A DNA stretch of 64,000 nucleotides from Rubrivivax gelatinosus (GCF_004340905.1 NZ_SLXD01000012.1:1-64000), one strand, 5' to 3'. Numbered from the stretch's first letter, positions 1-10,606 are shown. Notes: generated from the letters alone by a model not told the origin. Translations and numbers: made by a program.

Positions 1-7
1 TCGCCAT
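1..7 (-). CDS. 5' end of a leftward gene running off the window
   Basis: An ATG on the minus strand at positions 7-5, followed by GCG A, is preceded at good spacing by a strong GAGGAG ribosome-binding site (complement of 14-19) and a possible promoter further upstream. Only the first two codons (Met-Ala) are inside the window, so the product cannot be named. In many Burkholderiales a rubredoxin gene lies next to thiD and hemL, but these residues do not test that. Confidence 0.45.
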
Positions 8-94
8 CAGCGTCTCCTCGTGAGCGGTGCTGCCAGCGTAGAAGTTCACTGGCTCACTGCGTGAGACTGCTGAGGCACGTTGCTAATCAGGACG

Positions 95-125
95 ATTGTA
101 GTCACGCATATCCAAGAAAAATCAA
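95..125 (-). promoter_or_regulatory. Possible promoter for the leftward gene at the window edge
   Basis: On the minus strand a good -10 hexamer TACAAT (complement of 95-100) lies 19 bp downstream of TTGATT (complement of 120-125). The spacer is longer than ideal. The site lies in the divergent gap between thiD and the leftward gene. Inference from hexamer match only. Confidence 0.35.
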
Positions 126-211
126 GGATTTGTGAGGACATACGCACCATTCTTCAGGCTTCGCTCGAGGTTCTGGACACCCACCGGACACGCGCAGGCA
201 AAGGCACCGAG

Positions 212-1168
212 ATGACCCCCGACCCCCACCCCGCCACGGAGCTGCAGGATCCCGCGCAGGAGCCGCCGCCGCCGGCGTGCGTGATCAGCTTCAACGCCAG
301 CGATCCCAGTGGTGCCGGCGGGCTGGCCGGCGACGTCTCGACGATAGCGGCGATGGGCGCGCACGCGCTGCCCGTCGTGACCTCGATCGTGATGCGTGAC
401 ACGGCCGAGGTCTTCGATCACCACGAAATCGACGACGACGCCGTCGTCGAGCAGGCGCGCACCATCCTCGAGGACGTCACGATCTCCGGCTGGAAGGTCG
501 GCTTCCTGGGCAACGCCGAGACGGTGAGCGCCGTCGCCGAGGTGCTCTCGGACTACGCCGACGTGCCGCTGGTGGCCTACCTGCCCGGCCTGTCCTGGCT
601 CGACGAGGAGCAGCTGCAGCCCTACCTGGACGCCTTCCGCGAGCTGATCCTGCCGGCCACCGAGGTGCTGGTGGGCAGCCACAAGACGCTGCAGGACTTC
701 CTGCTGCCCGACTGGGACAGCGAGCGGCCGCCGTCGGCGCGCGAGCTTGCCGTCGCCGCCGGCGAACACGGCACACGCTACGTGCTCGTCACCGGCGTGA
801 TGCTGGCCAGCAAGGGGCACGAGCAGTACATCGACAACGTGCTGGCGTCGCCGCAGGGCGCACTGACCGGCGAGAAGTTCGAGCGTTTCGAAACCGCGTT
901 CGTCGGCGCGGGCGACACGCTGTCCGCGGCCCTGGCCGCACTCCTGGCCGCCGGCAGCGAGCTGCAGGCGGCAGTGGGCGAAGCCCTGTCCTTCCTCGAC
1001 CAGAGCCTGGACGCGGGTTTCCGCCCCGGCATGGGCAACGTCGTGCCCGACCGCTTCTTCTGGGCATTGCCGCCGGCCGAGGACGGCGAGCCCGAACCCG
1101 GCCCCGACGAGCCGGATCCCGGTTTCGACGATCCCAAGACCCAAGGCGCCCCGCGGCGCGTGCACTGA
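212..1168 (+). CDS. thiD: Hydroxymethylpyrimidine/phosphomethylpyrimidine kinase (ThiD family)
   Basis: The protein (318 aa from ATG 212) belongs to the ThiD/ribokinase fold. Known members phosphorylate HMP to HMP-P and then HMP-PP for thiamine pyrimidine synthesis in the cytoplasm. Visible signatures are an N-terminal [12 protein letters not shown] substrate loop (about residues 27-38) and a C-terminal [14 protein letters not shown] segment, the anion-hole and catalytic Asp loop. The open frame extends upstream to 80, but homology starts only after 212 and the extension is low-quality sequence, so ATG 212 is preferred. The C-terminus has an acidic Pro-rich tail of about 30 residues not typical of the family. 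hemL follows 13 bp downstream, a thiD-hemL pairing common in betaproteobacteria. The protein is somewhat divergent from E. coli ThiD, so substrate assignment rests on family and context. Confidence 0.88.
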   Translation: MTPDPHPATELQDPAQEPPPPACVISFNASDPSGAGGLAGDVSTIAAMGAHALPVVTSIVMRDTAEVFDHHEIDDDAVVEQARTILEDVTISGWKVGFLGNAETVSAVAEVLSDYADVPLVAYLPGLSWLDEEQLQPYLDAFRELILPATEVLVGSHKTLQDFLLPDWDSERPPSARELAVAAGEHGTRYVLVTGVMLASKGHEQYIDNVLASPQGALTGEKFERFETAFVGAGDTLSAALAALLAAGSELQAAVGEALSFLDQSLDAGFRPGMGNVVPDRFFWALPPAEDGEPEPGPDEPDPGFDDPKTQGAPRRVH

Positions 1169-1181
1169 AACACTCTTCTCG

Positions 1182-2471
<1,290 letters not shown>

Positions 2472-2490
2472 ATCGCCGTCAGCTGACGGA

Positions 2491-2515
2491 ACGGCCGCCT
2501 GCGGGCGGCCGTTTA
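2491..2515. terminator. Hairpin terminator between convergent hemL and the DUF6152 gene
   Basis: A perfect 9-bp stem (2491-2499 with 2504-2512) with a TGCG loop is followed by TTTATT on the plus strand, 19 bp after the hemL stop. The convergent minus-strand gene ends at 2521, so the hairpin may serve both directions. Confidence 0.8.
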
Positions 2516-2520
2516 TTCGA

Positions 2521-2988
2521 TCAGGCCGGCGACGAGCGCAGGCCGTAGACCTTGTCGCCGACGAACAGGTACTCGGCGCGCAGCACCGGCTCGTCGCGCG
2601 GCGTGCTCGTCGTGTAGCCGAGCACCGCGACCGAGTCGCCGGGTTTGATCTCCTCGACCTGCCAGGCCTGCAGGCGCGACAGCGGCGCGAGTTCGACGCG
2701 CCACATCGCGGCGCGCCGCTCGGGCACCCGCGCCTCGGCCAGCAGCCCCGGGCCGTCCACCGCGCTCGTCTGCGCGGGTAGCCGGCGGCGCGCCAGATCC
2801 TCGGGCACACGCAGATCGCCGGCCGGCTGCAGCTCGAATTCGGCGTGCGGGTTGCGCCAGGCCACGCGCAGTGCGCGGCCTTCCAGCCACAGCGGCTTCG
2901 TGGTGTCGAAACCGCTCCAGCCGTGATGGGCGTACGCCGGACGCAGCGCGACAAAAGCGCCCGCGGCGACGAAGAGACGTCGTTGCAT
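2521..2988 (-). CDS. DUF6152-like secreted protein
   Basis: A 155-aa protein with an N-terminal export signal (MQRR, hydrophobic core, cleavage near AYA-HHG). Immediately after the predicted cleavage it carries a HHGWSGFD motif followed by a beta-rich domain containing WRNPHAEFEL, the pattern of the uncharacterised DUF6152 family. The start at 2988 is set by an AGGAG ribosome-binding site just upstream; the open frame continues to 3144 without support. It lies downstream of, and probably in operon with, the DUF6644-like membrane protein (gap 49 bp). The exposed His-His pair suggests metal binding, but this is inference. Confidence 0.8.
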   Translation of the reverse strand: MQRRLFVAAGAFVALRPAYAHHGWSGFDTTKPLWLEGRALRVAWRNPHAEFELQPAGDLRVPEDLARRRLPAQTSAVDGPGLLAEARVPERRAAMWRVELAPLSRLQAWQVEEIKPGDSVAVLGYTTSTPRDEPVLRAEYLFVGDKVYGLRSSPA

Positions 2989-3037
2989 GTCGAACTCCTG
3001 TCGGCTGGAACCCGGATCCGCGCGCACGCGCGCCGGC

Positions 3038-3481
3038 TCAAACGTAGGCGATCCAGCGTCCGCAGCCGATGACCGCCGCCCAAAGCCCCAGCGAGACCAC
3101 GGTCTGCCAGCGCGCACGGCGATCCAGGCGTCCGAGGCCGTCACGCGCGTGGAACCAGACCGCGTTCAGCCCGGCCAGCGTGATGAGCGCCAGCTTGAGC
3201 AAGAAGGCGCGGTTGGCCAGCAGATCGCCCGGGGCCGAAGCGAACATCAGCAGGCCGCTGGCCGCCGCGACGGCGAAGCCGCCGAGGGTGGTGCCCAGCG
3301 CCACACGCGCCAGCGGGCGGACCGGAATCTCGTGCGCCAGGCCCCAGAGGCGCAGTTCCAGCACCACCAGGCTGCCCACCAGCAGGCCGATGCCGGCGAT
3401 GTGCAGCGCTTCGAGCGCCGGGTAGGCCCAGGCGCTGGTCGCGATCCAGCCGAACGCTGATGCGGGGACGGCGGGCTCCAT
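3038..3481 (-). CDS. DUF6644-like small integral membrane protein
   Basis: A 147-aa protein with four predicted membrane segments: near ALHIAGIGLLVGSLVVLEL, ALGTTLGGFAVAAASGLLMF, AFLLKLALITLAGLNAVWF, and VVSLGLWAAVIGC. Histidines near the first segment (ALHIAG) and after the third (FHARDG) resemble positions used for heme or metal in some cytochrome-b-like membrane proteins. The pattern matches DUF6644, a family without known function. It is probably cotranscribed with the downstream DUF6152 gene. It is transcribed divergently from the S9 peptidase, and the 165-bp gap should hold both promoters. Confidence 0.75.
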   Translation of the reverse strand: MEPAVPASAFGWIATSAWAYPALEALHIAGIGLLVGSLVVLELRLWGLAHEIPVRPLARVALGTTLGGFAVAAASGLLMFASAPGDLLANRAFLLKLALITLAGLNAVWFHARDGLGRLDRRARWQTVVSLGLWAAVIGCGRWIAYV

Positions 3482-3646
3482 CGGCGCAGCGTAGCAGCGC
3501 GCACGGCATCCGGCGCCGCGGCACGCCCTGCCGCCCCGCCTGTTCCGGGGTGACGATCCTTGAGGCGGGTCGCGGCAACGGCGATGCGCCGGCCTAGACT
3601 CGCTGGCGAGCCGGATCGGTAAACCGGCCCACCGAGGGGAGTCTTC

Positions 3647-5641
3647 ATGTCATTGCAATTCACCGTGCGCCGCTGGGGCGCCGGTCTGGCCGCAGCGTTG
3701 CTGCTCGGCGCGACGGTGCCGGCGACGGCCGCCAGCGACACCGCGGGCTATTTCAACCCGCCGAAGTTCGCGTCCGCGAAGCTGTCGCCTTCGGGCAACC
3801 GCCTCGCCCTGGTCGTGAAGAACGACGAGGGTTTCGAGGCTCTGGCCGTGATGGACCTGCCGCCGACCCAGCCGCCGCGTGTGCTGCAGTCGTATCCCAC
3901 GGCGCACGTGACCGATGTCAACTGGGTCAACGATCAGCGGCTCGTGTTCCGCGTCACCGAGCCGCGCACCGACATGCGCGAGGACGGCAGCGGCATCTTC
4001 GCCATCGATCACGACGGCGCCGACGAGGTGATGCTGACTTCGCGTCGCCTGGGCAACAACGTGACCGAGTCACGCGTGCGTTCGCGCGTGCTGCCCTACA
4101 ACTGGTCCCTGCACGACACGCTGGACGACGGCAGCGACGACGTCATCCTGGAGGAGGTCATCTACGACGCCCTCCGCGACCCGATCGGCAGGCGCCTGGG
4201 CCGCGTCGACTCGAAGACCGGCGTCCTGCAGGCGCTGACGGCGGGCACCGACGCCTCGTACAACGGCATCGAATGGGAGTTCGACCGCCAAGGGACGATG
4301 CGCGCGATCCGCACACGGACCCAGGGCCGCGACCGGCTGCTGACACGCCGCTCGCCGCAGGACGAATGGAAGACCCTCTGGGACCGCGATCTGCTGGCCG
4401 ACGACACGCTGTCGCCGGTGCAGTTCGAGAACGACCACGAGCTGATCGTCCAGTCCTCGGTCGGTGGCGACACCAGCGGCCTGCACGTGCTGGACACCCT
4501 GACGGGCAAGGTGGACCCGGAGCCGCTGCTGCGCGTCGCGCGCTACGACATCGAGTCCGCCATCGTCGACAAGCGGGCGGGCCGCGTCGTCGGCGCCCAG
4601 CTGACCGCGGGACGCCCGATGACGGTGTGGTTCAGCGAGCGCATGACGGCGATCCAGAAATCGGTCGACCTGGCGCTGCCCGAGCGCTTCAACACCATCG
4701 CCTGCGGCCGCTGCGAGAGCTCGCGCTTCTACGTCGTGTTCTCGCAGACCGACAAGCTGCCGGGCGAGTTCATCCTCTACGACCACGAGAAGAAGTCGCT
4801 GTCGCCGATCGGCTCGATGCGGCCGTGGATCGACCCGTCCAGGCAGGGCCGGCGCAGCTTCCACTGGACCCAGGCGCGCGACGGCCTGCCGCTGTCGGTG
4901 GTGGTCACGCACCCGGCCGGCCATGACGGCAAGGAGGCGCTGCCGGCCATCGTCGTCGTGCACGGCGGGCCCTGGGCCGAGGGTTCGGACCGCAGCTGGT
5001 CCGGCTTCGCGCAGTTCTTCGCCAGCCGCGGCTACCGCGTCATCGAGCCCAACTTCCGCGGCACCACCGGCTACGGCAGGCGCGCCTTCAACGCCAGCAT
5101 CAAACAGTGGGGCCAGTCGATGCAGGACGACCTGGCCGACTCGGTGCAATGGGCCGCCAAGGAAGGCCTGATCGACGCCAAGCGCGTCTGCATCTTCGGC
5201 GGCAGCTACGGCGGCTACGCGGCGCTGATGGGCCCGGTGAAGCATCCGGACGCCTACCGCTGCGCGGTCAGCGTCAACGGCGTCACCGACATCCAGCTGA
5301 TGTTCACCAGCGCACGCGCCGACGCCACGCGCAACTCGCTGCTCTACAGCATGCCCAGGCTCGTCGGCGACCCCGACAAGGACGCCGCGATGCTGCGCGA
5401 GAACTCGCCGGTGGCCCGTGCCGCCGACATCAAGGTGCCGGTACTGCTGGTGCAGGGCGGACGCGACCGCCGCGTGCCCAAGGAACACGCCGACGACTTC
5501 GAAGCCGCCGCGCGCAAGGCCGGGGTGAAGATCGAGCGCGTGGACTACCCCGACGAGTACCACAGCTTCATCGAGGTGAAGAACATCGCCGACTTCGCCG
5601 ACCGCAGCGCGGCCTTCATCGACCGCGTGCTGAAACCCTGA
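3647..5641 (+). CDS. Secreted S9-family peptidase (prolyl oligopeptidase-like)
   Basis: A 664-aa serine peptidase with an N-terminal signal peptide (cleavage near ATA-ASD, about residue 28). A beta-propeller-like region covers about residues 30-400. The C-terminal alpha/beta-hydrolase domain has the catalytic triad Ser520 in GGSYGGY, Asp607 in GGRDRRVP and His639 in DEYHSF, and VVVHGGPW forms the oxyanion region. Family members cleave oligopeptides or remove N-terminal dipeptides, often in the periplasm. The start has a GAGGGGAG ribosome-binding site. It appears monocistronic. The exact peptide specificity cannot be read from sequence. Confidence 0.92.
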   Translation: MSLQFTVRRWGAGLAAALLLGATVPATAASDTAGYFNPPKFASAKLSPSGNRLALVVKNDEGFEALAVMDLPPTQPPRVLQSYPTAHVTDVNWVNDQRLVFRVTEPRTDMREDGSGIFAIDHDGADEVMLTSRRLGNNVTESRVRSRVLPYNWSLHDTLDDGSDDVILEEVIYDALRDPIGRRLGRVDSKTGVLQALTAGTDASYNGIEWEFDRQGTMRAIRTRTQGRDRLLTRRSPQDEWKTLWDRDLLADDTLSPVQFENDHELIVQSSVGGDTSGLHVLDTLTGKVDPEPLLRVARYDIESAIVDKRAGRVVGAQLTAGRPMTVWFSERMTAIQKSVDLALPERFNTIACGRCESSRFYVVFSQTDKLPGEFILYDHEKKSLSPIGSMRPWIDPSRQGRRSFHWTQARDGLPLSVVVTHPAGHDGKEALPAIVVVHGGPWAEGSDRSWSGFAQFFASRGYRVIEPNFRGTTGYGRRAFNASIKQWGQSMQDDLADSVQWAAKEGLIDAKRVCIFGGSYGGYAALMGPVKHPDAYRCAVSVNGVTDIQLMFTSARADATRNSLLYSMPRLVGDPDKDAAMLRENSPVARAADIKVPVLLVQGGRDRRVPKEHADDFEAAARKAGVKIERVDYPDEYHSFIEVKNIADFADRSAAFIDRVLKP

Positions 5642-5685
5642 CGCCCAGGCGCCAACCCGCAGCCGGCCCCCCTGGGCCGGCTGCC

Positions 5686-5700
5686 TAGAATGCCCGGATG
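5686..5700 (+). promoter_or_regulatory. -10 element abutting the mpl start (possible leaderless promoter)
   Basis: TAGAAT at 5686-5691 is followed six bases later by the mpl ATG at 5698. A transcript started the usual 6-7 bases past the -10 would begin at the start codon itself. No Shine-Dalgarno sequence is visible before this ATG, and no clear -35 hexamer was found. Inference. Confidence 0.4.
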
Positions 5701-7056
5701 CACCTCCACATCCTCGGCATCTGCGGCACCTTCATGGGTGGCATCGCCGCCCTCGCCCGCGAAGCCGGCCACCGCGTGACCGGCTGCGACGCCAACGTCT
5801 ACCCGCCGATGAGCGACCAGCTGCGCTCGCTCGGCATCGAGCTGATCGAAGGGTTCGGCGCCGAGCAGCTGGCGCTGAAACCCGACGTCTTCGTCGTCGG
5901 CAACGTCGTCACGCGCGGCAATGCGCTGATGGAAGCCATCCTCGACGCCGGCGCCGCCTACACCAGCGGGCCGCAGTGGCTGGCCGAGAACGTGCTCTTC
6001 GGCCGCCACGTGCTGGCCGTCGCCGGCACCCACGGCAAGACGACGACGACCTCGATGCTGGCCTGGATCCTGGAGCAGGCCGGGCTGGAGCCGGGCTTCC
6101 TGGTCGGCGGCGTGCCGCTGAACTTCGGCGTCTCGGCGCGCCTGGGCGGCGGCAGGTTCTTCGTCATCGAGGCCGACGAGTACGACACCGCGCTGTTCGA
6201 CAAACGCAGCAAGTTCGTGCACTACCGGCCGCGCACCGCGATCCTGAACAACCTCGAACACGACCACGCCGACATCTTCCCGGACCTGGCAGCGATCGAG
6301 ACCCAGTTCCACCACCTGGTGCGCACCGTGCCGGGCAGCGGCCGCATCGTCGTCAACGCACGCGACGAGGCGCTGCAGCGGGTGCTGCAGCGCGGCTGCT
6401 GGAGCGAGGTGCAGCGTTTCGGCCCGAAACGCGAGGAGCCCGGCGCACTGCGCGCACGCGGCGAGCCGCACGCCTTCGACGTGCTGCGCGGCAGCCTGAA
6501 GATCGGCCGCGTCGACTGGGCGCTGCTGGGCGAGCACAACCAGCTCAACGCGCTGGCCGCGATCGCCGCGGCCGAACACGCCGGTGTCGCGCCCGAGGCC
6601 GCGGCGGCCGCGCTGGCGACGTTCCAGAACGTGCGCCGGCGGCTCGAACTGCGCGGCGAGGCCGGCGGCGTCAAGGTCTACGACGACTTCGCCCACCACC
6701 CGACGGCGATGCGCACGACGATCGACGGCCTGCGCCGCAAGGTCGGCGCGGGGCGCATCCTCGCCGTCTTCGAGCCGCGCTCGAACACGATGAAGCTCGG
6801 CACGATGAAGGCCCAGCTGCCCTGGGCGCTGGAAGACGCCGACCTCGCCTTCGGCCTGCAGGGCGACTGGGGCTGGAGCGTCAAGGAAGCGCTGGCGCCG
6901 CTGGGCCCCAGAGGGGCGACGGCCGACACGGTGGACGCGCTGGTGGCCGCCATCGTGCGCAACGCGCGCCCGGGCGACCACGTGGTCTGCATGAGCAACG
7001 GCGGCTTCGGCGGCATCCACGCCCAGCTGCTGGCCGCGCTGCAGGGCCGCTCGTGA
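5698..7056 (+). CDS. mpl: UDP-N-acetylmuramate:L-alanyl-gamma-D-glutamyl-meso-diaminopimelate ligase
   Basis: Mpl reattaches recycled murein tripeptide to UDP-MurNAc in cytoplasmic cell-wall recycling. The 452-aa protein is a Mur ligase. It has an N-terminal Rossmann-like domain ([12 protein letters not shown]), an ATP loop [15 protein letters not shown] near residue 105, the central [11 protein letters not shown] segment, and [11 protein letters not shown]. The C-terminal [13 protein letters not shown] motif distinguishes Mpl from MurC. Its stop overlaps the GTG start of yqiA. ampD at 24486 acts in the same recycling pathway. Confidence 0.95.
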   Translation: MHLHILGICGTFMGGIAALAREAGHRVTGCDANVYPPMSDQLRSLGIELIEGFGAEQLALKPDVFVVGNVVTRGNALMEAILDAGAAYTSGPQWLAENVLFGRHVLAVAGTHGKTTTTSMLAWILEQAGLEPGFLVGGVPLNFGVSARLGGGRFFVIEADEYDTALFDKRSKFVHYRPRTAILNNLEHDHADIFPDLAAIETQFHHLVRTVPGSGRIVVNARDEALQRVLQRGCWSEVQRFGPKREEPGALRARGEPHAFDVLRGSLKIGRVDWALLGEHNQLNALAAIAAAEHAGVAPEAAAAALATFQNVRRRLELRGEAGGVKVYDDFAHHPTAMRTTIDGLRRKVGAGRILAVFEPRSNTMKLGTMKAQLPWALEDADLAFGLQGDWGWSVKEALAPLGPRGATADTVDALVAAIVRNARPGDHVVCMSNGGFGGIHAQLLAALQGRS

Positions 7057-7643
7057 GCGGCGCGCCGACGCACCTGCTGTACCTGCACGGCTTCCGCTCG
7101 TCGCCGCAGTCGGCCAAGGCCAGGCGCGTCGCCGCCTGGCTGGCCGAACACCGGCCCGAGGTCAGGCTCTGGTGCCCGCAGCTGCCGCCGTCGCCGCGCG
7201 CCGCGCTGGCGCTGGTGCTGGACGGCACGGCCGACTGGCCGGTGACCTCAGCCGTCGTCGGCAGCTCGCTCGGCGGCTTCTACACGACCGCGGTCGCCGA
7301 AGCCCGTGGCTGGGCCGCCGGGGTGCTGAACCCCGCCGTCGATCCGGCACGCGACCTGGCCGCGTACATCGGCGAGAACCGGCAGTACCACGCGCCCGAA
7401 GAGAGCTTCTACTTCCTGCCCGAGTACGTCGACGAGCTGCGTGCGCTGCGGCCGGCGGCGATCAGCCGGCCCGAGCGCTATTTCGCCGTCGTCGCCACCG
7501 GCGACGAACTGCTGGACTGGCGCGAGATGCACGCGCGTTATGCCGGCGCGACGATCCGCCTCGTCGAGGGCAGCGACCACGCGCTGTCCGATTTCGACGA
7601 CCACCTTCCCCACCTGCTGAGGTTCCTGCGGCTATGCGATTGA
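7053..7643 (+). CDS. yqiA: YqiA/YcfP-family alpha/beta-hydrolase (esterase)
   Basis: A 196-aa hydrolase starting at GTG 7053 in a GTGA overlap with the mpl stop. It begins with the family signature [13 protein letters not shown] and has a nucleophile elbow GSSLGGFY (Ser) and GDELLDW / GSDHALSDF loops carrying the acidic and His residues. E. coli YqiA is an esterase acting on short acyl chains; its physiological substrate is not settled. The open frame extends far upstream inside mpl, but only this part is protein-like. The SDR gene starts within its last codons. Confidence 0.88.
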   Translation: MSGAPTHLLYLHGFRSSPQSAKARRVAAWLAEHRPEVRLWCPQLPPSPRAALALVLDGTADWPVTSAVVGSSLGGFYTTAVAEARGWAAGVLNPAVDPARDLAAYIGENRQYHAPEESFYFLPEYVDELRALRPAAISRPERYFAVVATGDELLDWREMHARYAGATIRLVEGSDHALSDFDDHLPHLLRFLRLCD

Positions 7644-8344
7644 AGGACAAGGTCTGCATCGTCACCGGCGCGGCGCAAGGCATCGGCGCGGCCACCGTCG
7701 CCAAGTTCGCCGCCGAAGGTGCCGTCGTCGTCGCCTGCGACCGGCACGCCGACACCGTGCCCGGCGCCGCCGAGAGCTTGGCCGTCGACGTCACGGTGCG
7801 TGCCCAGGTCGACGCGATGGTCGCCGCGGTGAAGGCGAAACACGGCCGCATCGACGTGCTGGTCAACAACGCCGGCATCACGCGCGACGCGCGCCTGGTG
7901 AAGATGACCGAGGAACAGTTCGACGCCGTCATCGACGTCAACCTGCGCGGCGTCTTCCACTGCGCGCAGGCGGTGGCGCCGCTGATGATCGAGCAGGGTT
8001 CGGGTGTGATCCTCAACGCCAGCAGCGTCGTCGGCATCTACGGCAACTTCGGCCAGACCAACTACGCCGCGTCCAAGTTCGGTGTCATCGGCTTCACCAA
8101 GACCTGGAGCCGCGAGCTCGGCCCCAAGGGCGTGCGCGTCAACGCCGTCGCGCCGGGTTTCGTCGCCACGCCGATCCTGGAGACGATCCCGGCCAAGGTG
8201 CTGGAGCACATGCGCGCTCAGGTGCCGCTGCAGCGCCTGGGCCGGCCGGAGGAAATCGCCGCCGTCTACGCCTTCCTGGCCAGCGACGAGGCCAGCTACG
8301 TCAACGGCGCGGTGCTCGAGGTCTCGGGCGGGATGACGGTGTAG
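7634..8344 (+). CDS. Short-chain dehydrogenase/reductase (FabG-like)
   Basis: A 236-aa NAD(P)-dependent SDR. It has the TGAAQGIG cofactor loop (residues about 11-18), NNAG at about 75, the catalytic Ser in NASSVVG, the YAASK Tyr-Lys pair, and a C-terminal [21 protein letters not shown] segment. FabG proteins reduce 3-oxoacyl-ACP, while related SDRs reduce acetoacetyl-CoA. The ATG at 7634 overlaps the yqiA stop by 10 bp, so translation is probably coupled. The element described at 8388 follows the stop. Confidence 0.88.
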   Translation: MRLKDKVCIVTGAAQGIGAATVAKFAAEGAVVVACDRHADTVPGAAESLAVDVTVRAQVDAMVAAVKAKHGRIDVLVNNAGITRDARLVKMTEEQFDAVIDVNLRGVFHCAQAVAPLMIEQGSGVILNASSVVGIYGNFGQTNYAASKFGVIGFTKTWSRELGPKGVRVNAVAPGFVATPILETIPAKVLEHMRAQVPLQRLGRPEEIAAVYAFLASDEASYVNGAVLEVSGGMTV

Positions 8345-8387
8345 CGGGCCACACGCACGGTTTTCGCGCAAGCGGAGGCGCGACGCC

Positions 8388-8482
8388 GGGCGGCCGGATC
8401 GCGCAAGTATTAGGAGGAGGCCGGGCGCAGCCCGGCCGGGGGACATGGAGCGAGCCGGCCGCCCGGTGGCCGTGGCCCGCCT
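8388..8482 (+). repeat. Structured intergenic element, copy A (possible RNA)
   Basis: Copy A of a two-copy element whose other copy is at 30949-31040. An outer stem pairs 8388-8402 with 8450-8464 (14 of 15 pairs). It encloses an AGGAGGA-rich strand, a perfect 8-bp hairpin (8419-8426 with 8430-8437, loop GCA) and the 12-base junction GGGGGACATGGA at 8438-8449. A near-palindrome GGCCGTGGCC follows at 8468-8477. Between the copies two base pairs change on both sides (8423/8433 and 8400/8452 in this copy), which suggests selection on RNA or DNA folding. It begins 43 bases after the SDR stop codon on the same strand. No protein function or known RNA family was recognised. Confidence 0.7.
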
Positions 8483-8578
8483 GTGCGGCAGCAACGCCGA
8501 GGGCCAGCCCGTGCACACAGGACATGACACCGATCGAAACCCGGCGATCCGGCGAGCCCGGCGCCCCGGCCGCTGGTG

Positions 8579-8593
8579 GACAATCGCCCGGTG
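8579..8593 (+). promoter_or_regulatory. -10-like element abutting the RNB gene start
   Basis: GACAAT at 8579-8584 lies six bases before a GTG at 8591. The arrangement matches mpl and hemA in this window. It favours GTG 8591 as the start and suggests a leaderless message. Inference from position and hexamer only. Confidence 0.35.
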
Positions 8594-10606
8594 ACTTATG
8601 CCCTGTTCGACGACGCCGGGAAATTCCACGCCGGCCGCGTGATGTCCGAAGCCGAGAGCTCGATGCAGATCGAGCTCGATTCCGGCAAACGCGTGAAGGT
8701 GAAGGCGGCCAACGTGCTGCTGCGCTTCGAGAAGCCGGCCCCGGCCGAGCTGATCGGCCAGGCGCAGGCGCTGGCGGCGGAGATCGACCTCGACCTCGCC
8801 TGGGAGTTCGCGCCCGAGGGCGAGTTCAGCTTCGCCGACCTGGCGCGCGACTACTTCGAGGCCTCGGCCGGCACGGACAAGCAGGCCGCGGCGCTGTTCC
8901 GCCTGTTCGAGGCGCCGCACTACTTCCGCCGCCTCGGCAAGGGGCTGTTCCGCAAGGCGCCCGAGGAGACGGTGAAGGCCGCGCTGCTGGGCATCGAGCG
9001 CAAGAAGCAGATCGCCGCGCAGATCGAGGCCTGGGCCGGCGAGATCGCTGCCGGCCAGTGCCCGCCGCCGGTGCGCGAGCAGCTCTACCGGATCCTCTTC
9101 AAGCCCGACAAGAACGCGCCCGAGTACAAGGCCGTCGTCGAGGCCGCCCGGCGCAGCCAGCGCGCGCCGCTGGACCTGCTGAAGGACGCCGGCGCGATCG
9201 ACAGCCCCTACCAGTTCCACTGGCGGCGTTTCCTCTTCGAGGTCTTCCCGCAGGGCACGGGTTTCCCGGCGCTGGCCGCGCCGGCGATCAAGGAAGAGCT
9301 GCCGCTGGCCGCCGTGCAGGCCTTCTCGATCGACGACTCGCAGACGACCGAGATCGACGACGCGCTGTCGGTGCAGGGCCTGGGCACGGGCACCGTGGTC
9401 TTCGGCATCCACATCGCCGCACCGGGGCTGGCGATCCAGCCCGAGTCGCCGGTCGACAAGGTCGCGCGCGACCGCCTGTCCACCGTCTACATGCCGGGCT
9501 GGAAGATCACGATGCTGCCCGACGAGGTCGTGCAGGCCTACACGCTGATCGAAGGCCGCGACTGCCCCGCCGTCAGCCTGTACGCGACGGTCGACGAGGC
9601 CACGTTCGAGGTCCGCGCGGTCGAGACGAAGCTCGAACGCGTGCCGATCGCCGCCAACCTGCGCCACGACCAGCTCGACGACGTCATCACCGAGGCGACG
9701 CTCGCCGGCGAGGCGCCGGCCGACTACGCCTTCGCCGCCGAACTGGCTTTCTGCTGGCGCTTCGCGAAGGCGCTGAAGGCGGCGCGCGAGGTCGTGCGCG
9801 GCAAACCCGAGAACTTCAACCGGCCGGACTACAACTTCCGCCTCGAAGGCAACGCGGCCGAACCCGACGGCAGCGAACGCGTGCAGATCACGACGCGCCG
9901 GCGCGGCGCGCCGCTGGACCTGATCGTCTCCGAGGCGATGATCCTGGCCAACAGCCGCTGGGGCGGCTGGCTGGCCGAATGTGGCGTGCCCGGCATCTAC
10001 CGCAGCCAGGCCAGCCTGCTGCCGGGCATCAAGGTGCGCATGGGCACCAAGCCGGCGCCGCACGCCGGCATGGGCGTGGCGCAGTACACCTGGGCCACGT
10101 CGCCGCTGCGGCGCTACGTCGACCTCGTGAACCAGTGGCAGATCATCGCCTGCGCACGCCACGGCCGCACCGCGGCGCTGGCCGCGCCGTTCCGGCCCAA
10201 GGACGCGTCGCTGTTCTCGATCATCTCGGGCTTCGACGCCGCCTACTCGGCCTACAACGACTTCCAGCACGGCGTCGAACGTTTCTGGACGCTGCGCTGG
10301 ATCGAGCAGAACGGCGTCACCGAGCTCGAGGCCGCGGTGATGAAGGGCGGGCTGGTGCGCGCCGAGACGCTGCCGCTGGTGTTCCGCGTGCCCGGCACCG
10401 AGGACTGGCCGCGCGGCGCACGGCTGCGTGCGCGTGTCGCCGGCATCGACCTGCTGACGCTGGACCTGCACGCCACGCTCGTCGCGCGCATCGAGGACGA
10501 GCCGCCCGAAGCGGTGGCCGAAGTCGACGACGAGGCCGAGGCCGTCGGCCCGCTGACGCTGGCCATCGACGTCAACGACGCCCCTGCCGGAGATGCTGCC
10601 GCTTAA
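8591..10606 (+). CDS. RNB-domain exoribonuclease (RNase II/R family)
   Basis: A 671-aa protein with an N-terminal region (ALFDDAGKFHAGRV), a central region of unclear fold, and an RNB catalytic core from about residue 235. The core has SIDDSQTTEIDDALSV (the metal-binding aspartates), HIAAPG, STVYMPGWKITMLPDE, and YTWATSPLRRYVDLVNQWQI. RNB enzymes degrade RNA 3' to 5'. The form here is the shorter betaproteobacterial type without an obvious C-terminal S1 basic tail like RNase R. The annotated start could also be GTG 8576 (five residues longer); 8591 is preferred because of the -10-like hexamer immediately upstream and the family N-terminus. Its end overlaps the TonB-like gene by 14 bp. Confidence 0.9.
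   Translation: MTYALFDDAGKFHAGRVMSEAESSMQIELDSGKRVKVKAANVLLRFEKPAPAELIGQAQALAAEIDLDLAWEFAPEGEFSFADLARDYFEASAGTDKQAAALFRLFEAPHYFRRLGKGLFRKAPEETVKAALLGIERKKQIAAQIEAWAGEIAAGQCPPPVREQLYRILFKPDKNAPEYKAVVEAARRSQRAPLDLLKDAGAIDSPYQFHWRRFLFEVFPQGTGFPALAAPAIKEELPLAAVQAFSIDDSQTTEIDDALSVQGLGTGTVVFGIHIAAPGLAIQPESPVDKVARDRLSTVYMPGWKITMLPDEVVQAYTLIEGRDCPAVSLYATVDEATFEVRAVETKLERVPIAANLRHDQLDDVITEATLAGEAPADYAFAAELAFCWRFAKALKAAREVVRGKPENFNRPDYNFRLEGNAAEPDGSERVQITTRRRGAPLDLIVSEAMILANSRWGGWLAECGVPGIYRSQASLLPGIKVRMGTKPAPHAGMGVAQYTWATSPLRRYVDLVNQWQIIACARHGRTAALAAPFRPKDASLFSIISGFDAAYSAYNDFQHGVERFWTLRWIEQNGVTELEAAVMKGGLVRAETLPLVFRVPGTEDWPRGARLRARVAGIDLLTLDLHATLVARIEDEPPEAVAEVDDEAEAVGPLTLAIDVNDAPAGDAAA

Noticed and set aside
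8301..8525. Small minus-strand ORF over copy A of the structured element
   Set aside because: No ribosome-binding site or protein-like composition, and the matching region of copy B does not keep an equivalent frame.
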